In this document: one piece after another, positions 21,901 through 33,800 of the stretch
Numbering within the stretch: position 1 is the first letter of the stretch
How the letters are laid out: each line of letters opens with the position of its first letter
Assembly: GCA_003586115.2 (NCBI GenBank)
Contig: QVOM02000070.1
Span: 167,489 to 231,488 of the forward strand
Origin: Salvator merianae
Taxonomy: Eukaryota > Chordata > Lepidosauria > Squamata > Teiidae
Reading direction: 5' to 3'
Length of the DNA: 64,000 nt
Translations under genes and position numbers: made by a program
Notes under the pieces: generated by a model
The model's database searches: none
Told to the model about the DNA's origin: nothing
The model's input: only the letters and a program-made list of their open reading frames with translations

Positions 21901-24784
21901 GAGAAAACGGACACTTACGGCCTTGAGATCTGCATTGGCTGCCCATTCGCTACCAAGCCTGATTCAAGATGTTGATGTTAACGTATAAAGCCCTAAATGG
22001 CTTGGGTTACAAATATCTGAAGGGGTGCCTTCACCCATATAGACCTGCCCTGGTATTAAGATCATAAGGGGAGGCTCTTCTTGTATTTCTTCCACTCTCA
22101 CAGAAGCAAGAGGTTGCAGCAGATGAGAGGGTGTTTTTTGTGATGGCCCCCAAGCTTTGGGACAGCCTTCCAGTAGAGGCATGCCAGGTGCCAAGTCTGT
22201 ACAGGCTTCTGGCACCTGATTTAAACTTCTTCATCCAGGGCTTTGATGTTCACTTCCTTCTGAATGTTGCCTTACTGGGGTGGAAGGGTTCTATTTTAAG
22301 TGTGTTTTGTAGTGTACCTATTGGTTTTATTGTTTTATTGAATGTTGTGGCCTGCCCTGGGACTTTTGGGTAAGGGCAGGATAGAAATACTTGAATGAAT
22401 GAATGAATGAATGAATATGAAGAAATGCTGCTAGTATGTGTGAACCACAGTCCCCAACATGGCCTTCTTTAGCGCTCCTGGGAGCACCAGAACACACTGA
22501 GGGACTTCCCCATGCAGTAAAATCAGGCCATCCTCCCAGTATGGTCAGCAGACATCCATGGAGGAGGGGAGCAGTCAGCATATCCAGCAGAAAGTCCAGA
22601 TTTCAGGAAGTGCAGGATTACCTCGACTTTCTGGGGAGTTTTGGCATGTTGCTAGACTTACTGGCATCTGACAAGCCCTGCGTTGGCATGGCTCCATATC
22701 GCACTTCCAGTAACTTCTTGCATGCATTAAAATATGGAAAAGGAAGGGGTTGGCACAGTGAATTACTGGACGTGCAATCTAGCATTGGGCTGATGGAGGT
22801 CTAGCAACTGGTTTTCTCTCTCTTGCCTCTTCTTAAGGAGCCATTTTCCCCTGTGGTGTCTGGAGGATCCCTGAAACTACCAAAAAGGTCAGTCGGACAA
22901 CTGGAGGTTTCCTCCTTACTCTCTGGTGCCTATATTCAAATGCCCCCCTGTACCTCTGCATACACGACTTCCTTTCCTTCCTTGATGCTAAGAAAGGCTG
23001 AGGTGTAGATAACTCCATTCTTAAATTCATGGCCAACAGCAGCCATTTTGTGACTGGCACAGATTTTTTTTCCATTATTTGTAACACTCGGCACACTTAG
23101 AGAACCTTTGTCTCACTCAGCAGCAGCCTCGCTTTCCTCCAGTAGCTGGGCCTACCACAGAGACGTTGTGGCAGGGACCACAGAGTGCCTTTACGGTGTT
23201 GTGAACGCCTCAGTCCTTCTGCTATCACTCCTCTATATGCATCCCCTCAGAACAATCCCACGGACAGTGCTGATGATCCACAGAGCTCTTCCGTGAGAGC
23301 CGCACAGGAGAAGCAGGGTCCATTGAGAATGCCTCACGGTGCATTCAGTGCACTGGATGATTGCAGCATCTACATGAACCTGCACTCATCCTGCTGCCAT
23401 AAGTGCCTGCTATGGATCCTGAATGGCAGAGCAAGAGAAACAAACCTATTGCGCTCGCCAGACTCAGCAGCATTGCTGCACAGTGCTGTTGGTGCTGCCA
23501 CTTGAGGAGACTCTTGGTCCATTTCCTGAATTTGATGACACCCCTTGCTGCTTGCCAAGATCAAAGTCAGGGATTCCACAGATGTGACACAGGTGGTGTG
23601 CAGACAGCATACTGCTGTTTTAAGAGGCTCACTACAAGCCTAGCACACTTAACTTTCAGGGAGAAAAGAATTATACTTGTAGCTCCCTTTCCCCCTCCTG
23701 TTCCTGTACCAAAACCTGCTTAGGTTGGTCTATAACTAGACATGGCACCATAAGGTGCTTGTGCCAATTTCCTGCTGTTTCCTGAGAGTTTAAAGGCAAC
23801 AATGAGGGAAAGCCAGGGCTGCTGCTGGTGATAGTGATTGGTAGTTGTGGCGATAGCCTTTTCCTTCTTCTGTGCTGTTTTCCTATGGAAAACTCCCTCT
23901 GAGCTTGTTGCTTTCATCGTGTGAGGAGCAGACCTGGACTCCAGAACACACTCCAATATCCTTTACAACATAAATTTGGATCCTGGCTCATGCGAAACAC
24001 TTGGATGACACCACTCCAGGCACATCAAGGAGGCCTCACCAGCTGCATTTCCCTATTTCACTGTGGAGAAAAGTCTCCACTTGAGTTAAAAATAACCAAC
24101 ATTCTGTGCTGAATTCTTCTTAAGTGCAAAAGTTATGCAAAATAGGCCTATTTTTGCTTATGTGATAAAAATAGTTTATATCCTACGACAGCGTAGGTGG
24201 TATACGTAAGATTCTCTCCCATATTTCTACCCACCCCTCCCACAGCCCTACGGACTAGGAACCTTAGAAGCTGAATCACTTTCACTGAATCAGCCCACTT
24301 GTTAATCTAGCTCATTTTGGACAGATTGCTAGCAACTCTGCAGAGTTTCAAATGGGAACCTTTCCTAGCCCTTTTTGGGAGATGCCAGAAGTTGAATTCA
24401 GAACCCTCCTCATGCAGATCAGCTGTTCCACTCCTGAAGTATGGGCCCCTAAGGTTGCCCTGGACAGTCAAGAAGTATCATGGTAAAAGGCTATTGGACA
24501 GTGGTAAAGATGTGCATTTTGTGCTTGTTTTCGTTGTGTTGGATTTGAACCAAACTGTTCAATGCGATTCAATTTGAAACGAACCAGGAAACCATTTGTG
24601 AACAGGAATGTTCAATTAAAATCATTTGTGTTCGCTGTTATTTTGGCCCTTTAAAAGAGCTTTTTCAAGGGAAAAATTGCCTTTTTTCTCAAACAAGTTC
24701 AATGTTTGAATAGGACCTGTTCAAAAAGGTTCAGTTAAAGCTGAACTACTTGCTGTTCAGTTCAATTGGAACAAAAGAGCATTT

Positions 24785-24836
<52 letters not shown>

Positions 24837-27800
24837 TTTCTTTCTTTCTCTCTTTCTTTCTCTCTCTCTCTCTTTCTTTCTTTTCCTTCCTTCCTTCCTT
24901 CCTTTCTCACCTTCCTCCAAAGAGATCAAGCCAGAGTACACAATTCTTCTTCCTCCATTTATTATCCTCAAAACAACCCTAAGAATTAGACAGTAGGCTG
25001 AGAGGTTGTAAGTGTCCCAAGACCACCAGTGAGCTTTCTTGGCAGAGTGGGGATTCAAACCCAGAGACTCCTAACTTGCGGCCTGGCACTCTAGCTGCAA
25101 GGGCCATTTCGAGCACAGAGTCAACCCCTACTTTATGAAAGAAGCATAAAAGAAAAAGAATCAGACTGCGTCACCATTGAAAAGGATCAGACTTTCTTTT
25201 CCTAAGAACCTAGAGCTGATTGATCAGGCAACACCGGAATGGATGAAAAGGGTTGAACTTGTACTACTATCCCTCACTGGCTAGGAACCAGAATGTTGCC
25301 CAAAGCCAAAACCAGTAGGCACTGGTACCATTGTGGGATCTTCCCTATGCTGCCTTTTACTAATTACAAAGAAGGAAAAAAGTTATAGAAATCCAACATC
25401 TGGTACAACATACATCTTTTTTTCCCCCGGAAATCACCCTTAAGGACTAGAAACTTGAAGGAAGGAAGGAAGGAAGGAAGGAAGGAAGGAAGGAAGGGAG
25501 GGAGGGAGGGAGGGAGGGAGGGAGGAGGGAGGAGGGAGCGAGGGAGGGAAAGAGAGGAAAGAGAATAGAAGGAAGGATAGAAAAAAGAATAAAAGAAAAG
25601 AAAAGAGAAAAAGTAGAATGCAAGGAAGGAAGGAGAGAAAAAAAGAAAACAAAAGGAAGGAAAAGAGAGAAAAGAGAATGGAAGGAAGGAAGGAAAGAAA
25701 GAAGGAAGGAAGGAAGGAAGGAAGGAAGGAAGGAAGGAAGGAAGGAAGGAAGGAAGGACGGACAAAAGCAAAAGGCAGGAAGGAGGACTTTATGCTTGGT
25801 CCAGGAAATAAATTTAGATCATCCCTCTCTCCCTGGGATACAGATGAAACTGCAAAAGCTGGGACTGGGATGGGATCCAGATGGGAAAACCAGCAGAGGA
25901 ATCAAACAGGGTATGAAGGCAGCCCCAGTCAAGAGGGGGAAAGCAACTCACTCAGGGCTATAACGATTCCCAGCACAAACATGACGATAGCCAAGATCAG
26001 CCCCACCAAGCGCAGCGTGTCGTAGTCTGGAGGGGAAACAGGAGGGCGTTAGAAAATGAGATGCACATGGCTGAGATACCTTGCACGGCACACCTGCCAC
26101 CCAGAGCCAAACACCATGACTTCAGTCACCCAGCTGCTGCCGCCATTACTCCATCCCATCCTTGCAGCCCAATAGCTTAAACCCCATTCCCGAAGATGCC
26201 CCACGCCTGGTATCAGGTAACAGGATCTCAGTTCCAGCAACTGTACAATATTTCTACAACACTCACCGTAAGTGAAGGGGTCCATGTGGCTGTCGGTATC
26301 TGGGAAGAGAGCAAAAAGTCAGAGGAGAATCACCAACCGTGCCTAATGAATACTGAGCTTCTTGGGCTGGCCAACGGTGGTGAGCTTTCCAAGGAGGCTT
26401 CCATGACCAGTTTTCATCTCCCTTGTTGCAGTTTCGGGGCTGTTACACTGTGTTTTGTAGTTCTGCTTTGCACCTAAATTTTCGGATATGGCTGCAATAT
26501 CCATTTTCAGAAGATACGACTGTTGTGAGTTTATTGAAATGCTATAGATGAGACAACAACTTTTTGTCAAGCTTCTTGAATGATAAGCCCCACATGCTTT
26601 CTGTAGCAATCCTATATTTCTGAGGTTAGTGCAGTCCTGCTAGCAAAAAGTATATCACAGTAGTATTGCAATGAACAGCGTCCTTCAAATTATTTGATAT
26701 AATTTGGCATTCATTCAGAGGTCATTCCTCTTACCCTGACCCTAAACCTAACCCTACTCAGAAGGTGACGGTATGGCACCCGACGGTATAATGGTCCCTG
26801 TGGTGGCATCCATGGTGACCACAAAACTTCTGAATCCCTCGCTGTCTGGGAAAAAGAAGCAAACAATGCCTAAAGGGTGCTATCAAATTTATAAATTTGC
26901 CCAACAGCCACTGCTCTACTTTTTATAAGATCTGAACTGACATGTAAACTGAGAGGCTATACTTCCTACCCTGATCTTCCATTCACCCAGTGCCTCTTTT
27001 TGATTGTTGTTATTAGAACTTAAATGTTACCCTGGTTGAGGAAACTAGTGAAGGATAGGTGCAGGAACCCAGAGTCAGTGGAACAGGTAATGCAGCAGGT
27101 GCATACATTTTGGATGACTTAAAAGTCCAGGTATGTCCTCTGGATCACGAACAGGCAAAACCTTCAGTGATTGTTTTCACTGTCAAGGCAAATAATATAT
27201 TTATGGAAACTTATATTTGATAACTTGAAACTGTCTTTCCACATAAGTGTGTTACTAATATAATACACTGAAGAGTTTAAATTGCACAGTCACTGGGAAG
27301 CAAAGTATAGGATTCATTCATTCATTCATTCATTCATTCATTCATGATTTACTTGTTTGTATTTCCATCCCACCTTATACTCTGAGGTCTTAGCATTGGT
27401 TACAAGAAACAGAGTTAAAACCTGACCCCTCTAAAACAAGAAATAACAGTGTCTGAAAGGGGAGGACAAGTTGCCACTGCAGTCGAAGGCTAAGGAAAGG
27501 GGATGTGTTTTCACCATGTATCTAAATGTATACAGTCATTGAGCTGGATGCACCTTAGAGGCAGCAGTGGACGGCGGCTTTAAGCCTTGGTGTTCACACC
27601 CCGTGCAAAGCACGCCATGGCCATTCACAGGGCCTCCGTACTGCCTCAGCAGGTTGCTTGTGGGGCACAAACACCAAGGCTTAAAGCTGCTGGCCACCGC
27701 TACTTAGATGATAAGTCATTCTGCAGCCTGGGTGCTGCCACAGAAAAGGCCCTCTCACCCCGCCCTTACACCTTTAACTTCTGCTGGAGGTGCCATCACC

Positions 27801-30800
27801 AAAAAGATCTCTCCTGCAGATCTTAACTGACGGGCAGGTCTGTATAAGGGGAGACACCCAGGTTGTTAAGGGCTTTATAATTGAATGTTTGAACTTTCAA
27901 CATAAAATGCAAGAAGGTACTTTTTATCATATGTGGTGGACTTGTTCAAAAGCAAAAAAGTTTGGGGTGCAAATATTATTAATCTTAAAGATTAATATTC
28001 CTTTTAAACCAGAATTTTATATGTTAGGGATAACAGAAGATAAATGTGATGATGTTAGTGTTTTAATGCAAAATATGGTAGCTGCAGCTAGAATTGTTTA
28101 TGCACAAAAATGGAAAAGGGTTGAATACCCAGGGTAGATGATTGGTTGGTTAAAATGATAGACCTTGCTGAGATGGATAAATTTGACCTATTTACTGAGA
28201 AACAAGACAGTGGATAAGTTTTCTAAAAACTAAAAAGTTTTCTAAAAACTTTATTGACTTCCTACAGGAATTACAAAAGGAGTTTCTTATAGCTGGATTT
28301 GAAAAGTGAAGAGGAAAGAAGACAGATTGGTAGAAGAAAAAAACTAAGGAAACAGGAGGGGAAAAACATGAAACCTAGAAGAAACTTCTGAAAAGAGAGA
28401 AAGTCAACATGTAAATAATGTTAATGTATGAATTTTTCCTTCTGGCTAAATGTATGTTTTATATATTTTAAATAAAATTTAATTAAAAAACATTTGAACC
28501 AATAGTACCTGTTAGCAACCTTGTAATGCATTCTGCACTATTTGCAGCTTCTGAAATGCCTTCAAGGGCACCCCAAGACAGAATGCTTTGCAATAGCCCA
28601 CTCTTGAGGCTACCCGAACTTGGATCACCTAGACTTTGCTATTCCTGTCTGGATAGGTTCACAGTTGGAGAACAAACCTGAGTTGGAAACAGGCCCTCCT
28701 GGCCTCTGCTGTCACCTGAAGCCCCAGAAACAAGAAGTCCAAGAGTATCCCCAATCTATGCACCTTCCAGATAATACAACCCCCTGAAGAACAAGACATT
28801 TCCCCATTTCATGGACTTGAGAACTCCTGACATACAGTACTGTGCAAAAGTTTTAGGCAAGTGTGAAAAAAATGCTGCAAAGTAAGAATGCTCTCAAAAA
28901 TAGAAGTGTTAATAGTTTATGTTTATAAATTAACTAAATGCAAAGTGAATGAACAAAAGAGAAATCTAGATTAAATCAATATTTGATGTGACCACCCTTT
29001 CCCTTCAAAACAGCATCAATTCTTCTAGGTACACTTGCACTGTACATTACCTCTGTCTTGTCTGGATTCAACTTCAATTTATCAGTCTGCATCCAGCCCA
29101 TTACCACCTCCAAGTGCCTTCCCTGAAGAGGATTTCCTGATTCAGATGGAATGCAGAGATAGAGCTGGTATCATCAGTGTACTGATGGCACCCCACTCCA
29201 TATTTCCCGAAGACTCTCCCAGTAACTTCATGTAGGTGTTAAAAAGCACAGGGGATAGAATAGACCCTTGAGAAACCTTTCAGGTTAACTCCCAAGGCAA
29301 CAAAAATCCCCCATGGCAACTCTCTGATATTGTCCTCAGAAGTAGGAGTGAAACCATCAAAATGCAGTTCCTCTAGCTCACAGTCCCTGAAGTCTTTCCA
29401 AAAGGATATCATGGTCAATAGTATTAAAGCTGCCAAAAGATAGTGCTGCCCCATTCCTCTCCCAGTAAAAATAATCATAGGGTAACCAAGGCAATTTCAG
29501 TACCATGACCAGGCCTGAAGCTGCATTAAAATGAGTCCACATAATCAGTTCCCTCCAAGCATGCCTATAGTTTTGCTGCCACCACCTTCTACAGAACCTT
29601 GCCCAAGAGGAGTATATTAGCAACTGGACAATAGTTGTGCAAACTTCTGGGTCCAGTGAAGTCCCCTTCAGGATGAGATGCAAGACCACCTCTATGAACC
29701 GACGGAACAACCCCCTCCTGCAGTGAGGCACTAACTATTCTCAAAACCCATCCAACTAAACCTCTTCAGTTAGCTCTTATCAGCCATGATGGGCAAGGAC
29801 AAAGTGAGCACGTAGTTGCCCAGACCTCTTCAAGCAGCTCATCCACAGCACCTTAGCACACTAATTGAAACTGATCCATAACAACAGGACTAAACAGTTC
29901 TCTAGATACCTCCACCCAGCCATTCTTAACTATCCCAACAGGCTTCTTATGATATCATCCCTTCTTTCTTCAGGCCTGGTTTCACTAGATTGTTTACTAC
30001 CTAGTTATATAACGATGCAGTGATGATGAAGAAATAGTATTTTCACAGCTGCCACATGGTTTTTCACATAATTCCACATGGTGGGTACACTAACATGTGT
30101 TGAGTTTGACTCAAAACGGGACTTGTGTCATCTATACAAGTTCCAGAATATGAGGGTTGTATGAGGGTTGTATCTTTACACATGTATGTATGTATGTATG
30201 TATGCAACAGGTATAACTTTTGGACTGGGGTTATAAGCCAGGGAGGTGGATCAGCAGACAATTCCAACCACGTAAATTGGTTGCTAGAATGCTACTGCTC
30301 TGCCCTTCCTTCATGGTGTACACATTAAACAAAGTTGTGAAATATGGCAAGACTTCTCAGCACTTTCCACACAATTCCTCAAAGAAGTTGCAACAGCTAA
30401 ACCAGTTTTCTGCTGACCTTAAATTTGGATTTTAGATGCATTTTAATGCCAAAGCAAAAACTGAAAAAGTGGGGTGCTAGCACACCAATTGGAGCACTGT
30501 CCCTCCTCCACTACCTCCCTCAAATTCATTGTCTGCAGATGCTTCAATTATTATCCAAACAGCTTTTGCCAAATATACAACAGTGACTTAACAAGAGGCC
30601 TGGGGCACCATGGATCCTTTGGGGAAGAACCATTGGTCTGCAAAGAGCATGCACCTACTTTGCCAGTTCAGAGCTTCGCTGTGCAGGTTGCTCCATTTAG
30701 ATGCAGGGTTGCTCCAAGAGGAAGAGGCAAGCTTTTTAGAAAGCAGCCAAGGAGCACAGCCCCTTCCCCACTCTACTGTCTCTATGTTGACCAAAATTCA

Positions 30801-33800
30801 ATCCCTAAAAACTCCAATTTAAACTAGTACCTGTGGATATTTCCCTTAGGAGCCAGATAGCATCCTACCAGAGGAACAGTCTTATCTGCTCTAATTGATC
30901 TTCCTCTGTTCCTCTATAGGTCAGGCTTCAACCCAGAATACATCTCACTTGGCATGAGGACCTCTGGGACCCACTGTATTTATCTTTGTCAGCAATGGTT
31001 AACCTTCAGCCAAGCTCATATCCTCCATCTAAGCATTGAAAGGGGGAGAGTGTCGGGCTCTAGCACAAGCATCAGCTAATTTCCCACTTACCTTGCCCTA
31101 AACGAGTAGGATTTTGTCTCCCCTGACATGCTTGCTCAGCCTCTAAATATACTTCTCTCCTCCAGCATGCTGGCTGGCTGGCCAGCCTCAGACTTCAGAA
31201 CGTGTGAGAATCTTCTTGCATTTGTGTCCCCTCAAGACTGGTCTCAGCTTCTGAGTTCTCAAAAAAAGCATACATGTAACCTCATTCCCATGTCACAAAA
31301 ACAGACAAGTTGCAATAGTTCAGCTAGTATCCTTCATTGGAAACTTTGGAGAAGTTTGTGGTTTTACGAATATACAGAAGTTTCTCTTTGGGTCCATGAA
31401 ATTAAACCTTTCTCAGTAGAAAAGTGCCAAACTGGTTTTTGCCAAACTCCGATTAAGTGAACAGGGGGTGTTTGAAGTGTTTGTTTTTGAACTGAATGCT
31501 CCTAATGTTTGGCCAAAGTATTCACATTCTCAGGGAATGCATACGCACATTCAAGGAGCTGTTCGAAAAACAGTTTCAAAGTGCCTGTAAAAAAGGCATA
31601 AAATCTGGTCTGCTTTTTTAAAGAAGCACCAGGCCAACTTGATACAAGTGGCATAGCTGCTTTGTAATTCCACAAAGCAGGGGAACTGCTTATCTCTTCT
31701 GAGGAATTGCTTTTGGTCTTATATGTCCTCTGTGGGGTTAGCTTTCCTAATTCCTAATTCCAAATTTGTCAGACAGGTCATTGGACTGGCAGGTACTGAA
31801 CTCCTTTGAACCCAGATAAGAGCTCATCCATACCATCTAGATGGATCTTTTAAAAAAGACTGTCTCTGTACCACCTGGTGCTTTCTTGCTTCATCTTAGT
31901 TGGTTACGGTGAACAGGTTTGATTATTATTATTACTATCAAAAAGTATTTTCCTCCCAGGAAAACAATCTGCCTTGGAACTTTAAATAATCTTTTCCATT
32001 TTGCAGTAAAAGGATTCTTTTACCTCAAATTCTGCACCCCTAATTCCAGAAAGATATTTAAATCCAGAATTTGAAACAACCAATTTCAAAAGGCAACACA
32101 GCAACTAGTTGGTGAAGCCCTTGAATAACTTTTCACTACTTTTAATTTTCAATGCGCTTTGAAGTCCATATTTCTATTTCCTTTGTATTTGGCTGGTATC
32201 TACTATCTATAGTTTTTATTGCAGTTACTATCTTGGTCCATTTTTTACCAGAAATTATTTTTTTCCTTTCTTCTTGCCTAATCATAGAATCATAGAGTTG
32301 GAAGGGACCTCCAGGGTCATCGAGTCCAACCCCCTGCTCAATGCAGGATTCACTAAAGCATCCCAGACAGATATCTGTCCAGCCTTTCCTTGAAGAACTC
32401 CAGTGAAGGAGAGCCCACCACCTCCTGTGGCAACCTGTTCCAGTGACTGATTGCCCTTACGGTCAGGAAGTTTTTCCTAATATCTAGCCTGTATCTACTC
32501 CCTTGAAGTTTCATCCCATTGTTTCTAGTCCTTCCTTCTTGCGCAACTGAGAATAGGGCCAATCCTTCTGCACTGTGACAGCCCTTCAGATACTTAAAAA
32601 CAGCTATCATGTCTCCTCTCAGTCTTCTCTTCTGCAGGCTAAACATTCCTAGGTCCTTTAACCGTTCCTCGTAGGACATGGTTTGCAGACCACTCACCAT
32701 TTTGGTCGCCCTTCTCTGAACTTGTTCCAGTTTGTCAATGTCTTTTTTAAACTGGGGTGCCCAAAACTGGACACAATACTCCAGATGAGGTCTGACCAAG
32801 GAAGAGTAAAGTGGGACAATTACTTCCTGTGATCTAGACTCTATACTCCTCTTGATACAGCCCAGGATGGTATTAGCCTTTTTTGCAGCTGCATCACACT
32901 GTTGACTCATGTTTAATCTATGATCTACTAGTACACCCAGATCCTTTTCACATGTGCTGCTGCTCAGCGAGATTCCCCCCATTCTGTATTGGATATTGTC
33001 ATTTTTCTTACCCAGATGTAAAACTTTGCATTTCTCCCTGTTAAATGTCATTCTGTTAGTTTCAGCCCACTGTTCAAGCTTGTCCAAATCCTTTTGAATC
33101 CTCTCCTTCTCCTCCCTAGTGTTAGCAACCCCTCCTAGCTTTGTGTCGTCTGCAAATTTGATCAGCGTCCCCTCGACACCTTCATCCAGACCGTTTATAA
33201 AAATGGTGAACAGCAATGGGCCCAAGACAGAGCCTTGTGGTACCCCACTCAAGACAGTCTTCCAGTTGAATGTGAAGCCATTTATGACCACTCTTTGAGT
33301 ACGATCACTAAGCCAGTTATGAATCCACCTAACAGTTGTCCTGTCAATCCCACATTTGATCATTTTTTCAATAAGTATAGTATGAGACACCTTGTCAAAT
33401 GCTTTGCTAAAGTCAAGATATACTATGTCCACAGCCTTTCCTTGATCGATCCATCCAGTAATTTTGTCATAAAATCTTTTCTATATTCTTTCTATGTAAT
33501 CTACCAGAACCATTCCTCATACATTCTGGTACCAATTTTTTAGAGTGAAACTATTTAGAAACTCTGATTTCTCTTCAGACCATGTACATCTTTAACCTTT
33601 TATATATGCATAGTCTTTTGAGCATCCTGGACAGAAAAACAAATATACATTTCTTTGGGGTACTTAATACTTCTTTGGGATGCTTAACACTCTGGCTGCA
33701 TCACACCTCCACCTGCCTCGGGGCAGCAGGCATGGAGGCCACTGCAAAAGCAACCAAGTCTTGGCCACACATTCACAGACCTGCAGTGGCATGAGGAACA

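Larger units (their letters stand above)
27314..29985 (-). mobile_element. L2-type LINE, decayed, host of three later insertions (intron 1)
   Basis: The plus strand starts with (ATTC)n (27314-27345), the complement of a GAAT tail, and then reads antisense L2 ORF2. Segments include the complements of GAGAGGGCCTTTTCTGTGGC (the ERAFSVAAPR region), TGCAGAATGCATTACAAGG, TCCAGACAAGACAGAGGTAA (about 29050) and the ADHDILLERLQGL-like DTIDHDILLERL region (29378-29420). The frame is broken many times. Inserted elements: hAT MITE 27562-27702, L1 end 27895-28490, Tc1-like 28835-29042. Confidence 0.7.

Noticed and set aside
25364..26025. 135-codon frames on both strands (Pro/Ser/Phe-rich and Lys/Glu/Gly-rich)
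   Set aside because: They are translations of the GGAA/GGGA microsatellite. The plus-strand one also runs antisense through FXYD7 exon 3.
26732..26756. Interstitial telomere repeat (degenerate TTAGGG units)
   Set aside because: Only about 24 bp with variant units; too short to claim a telomeric origin.
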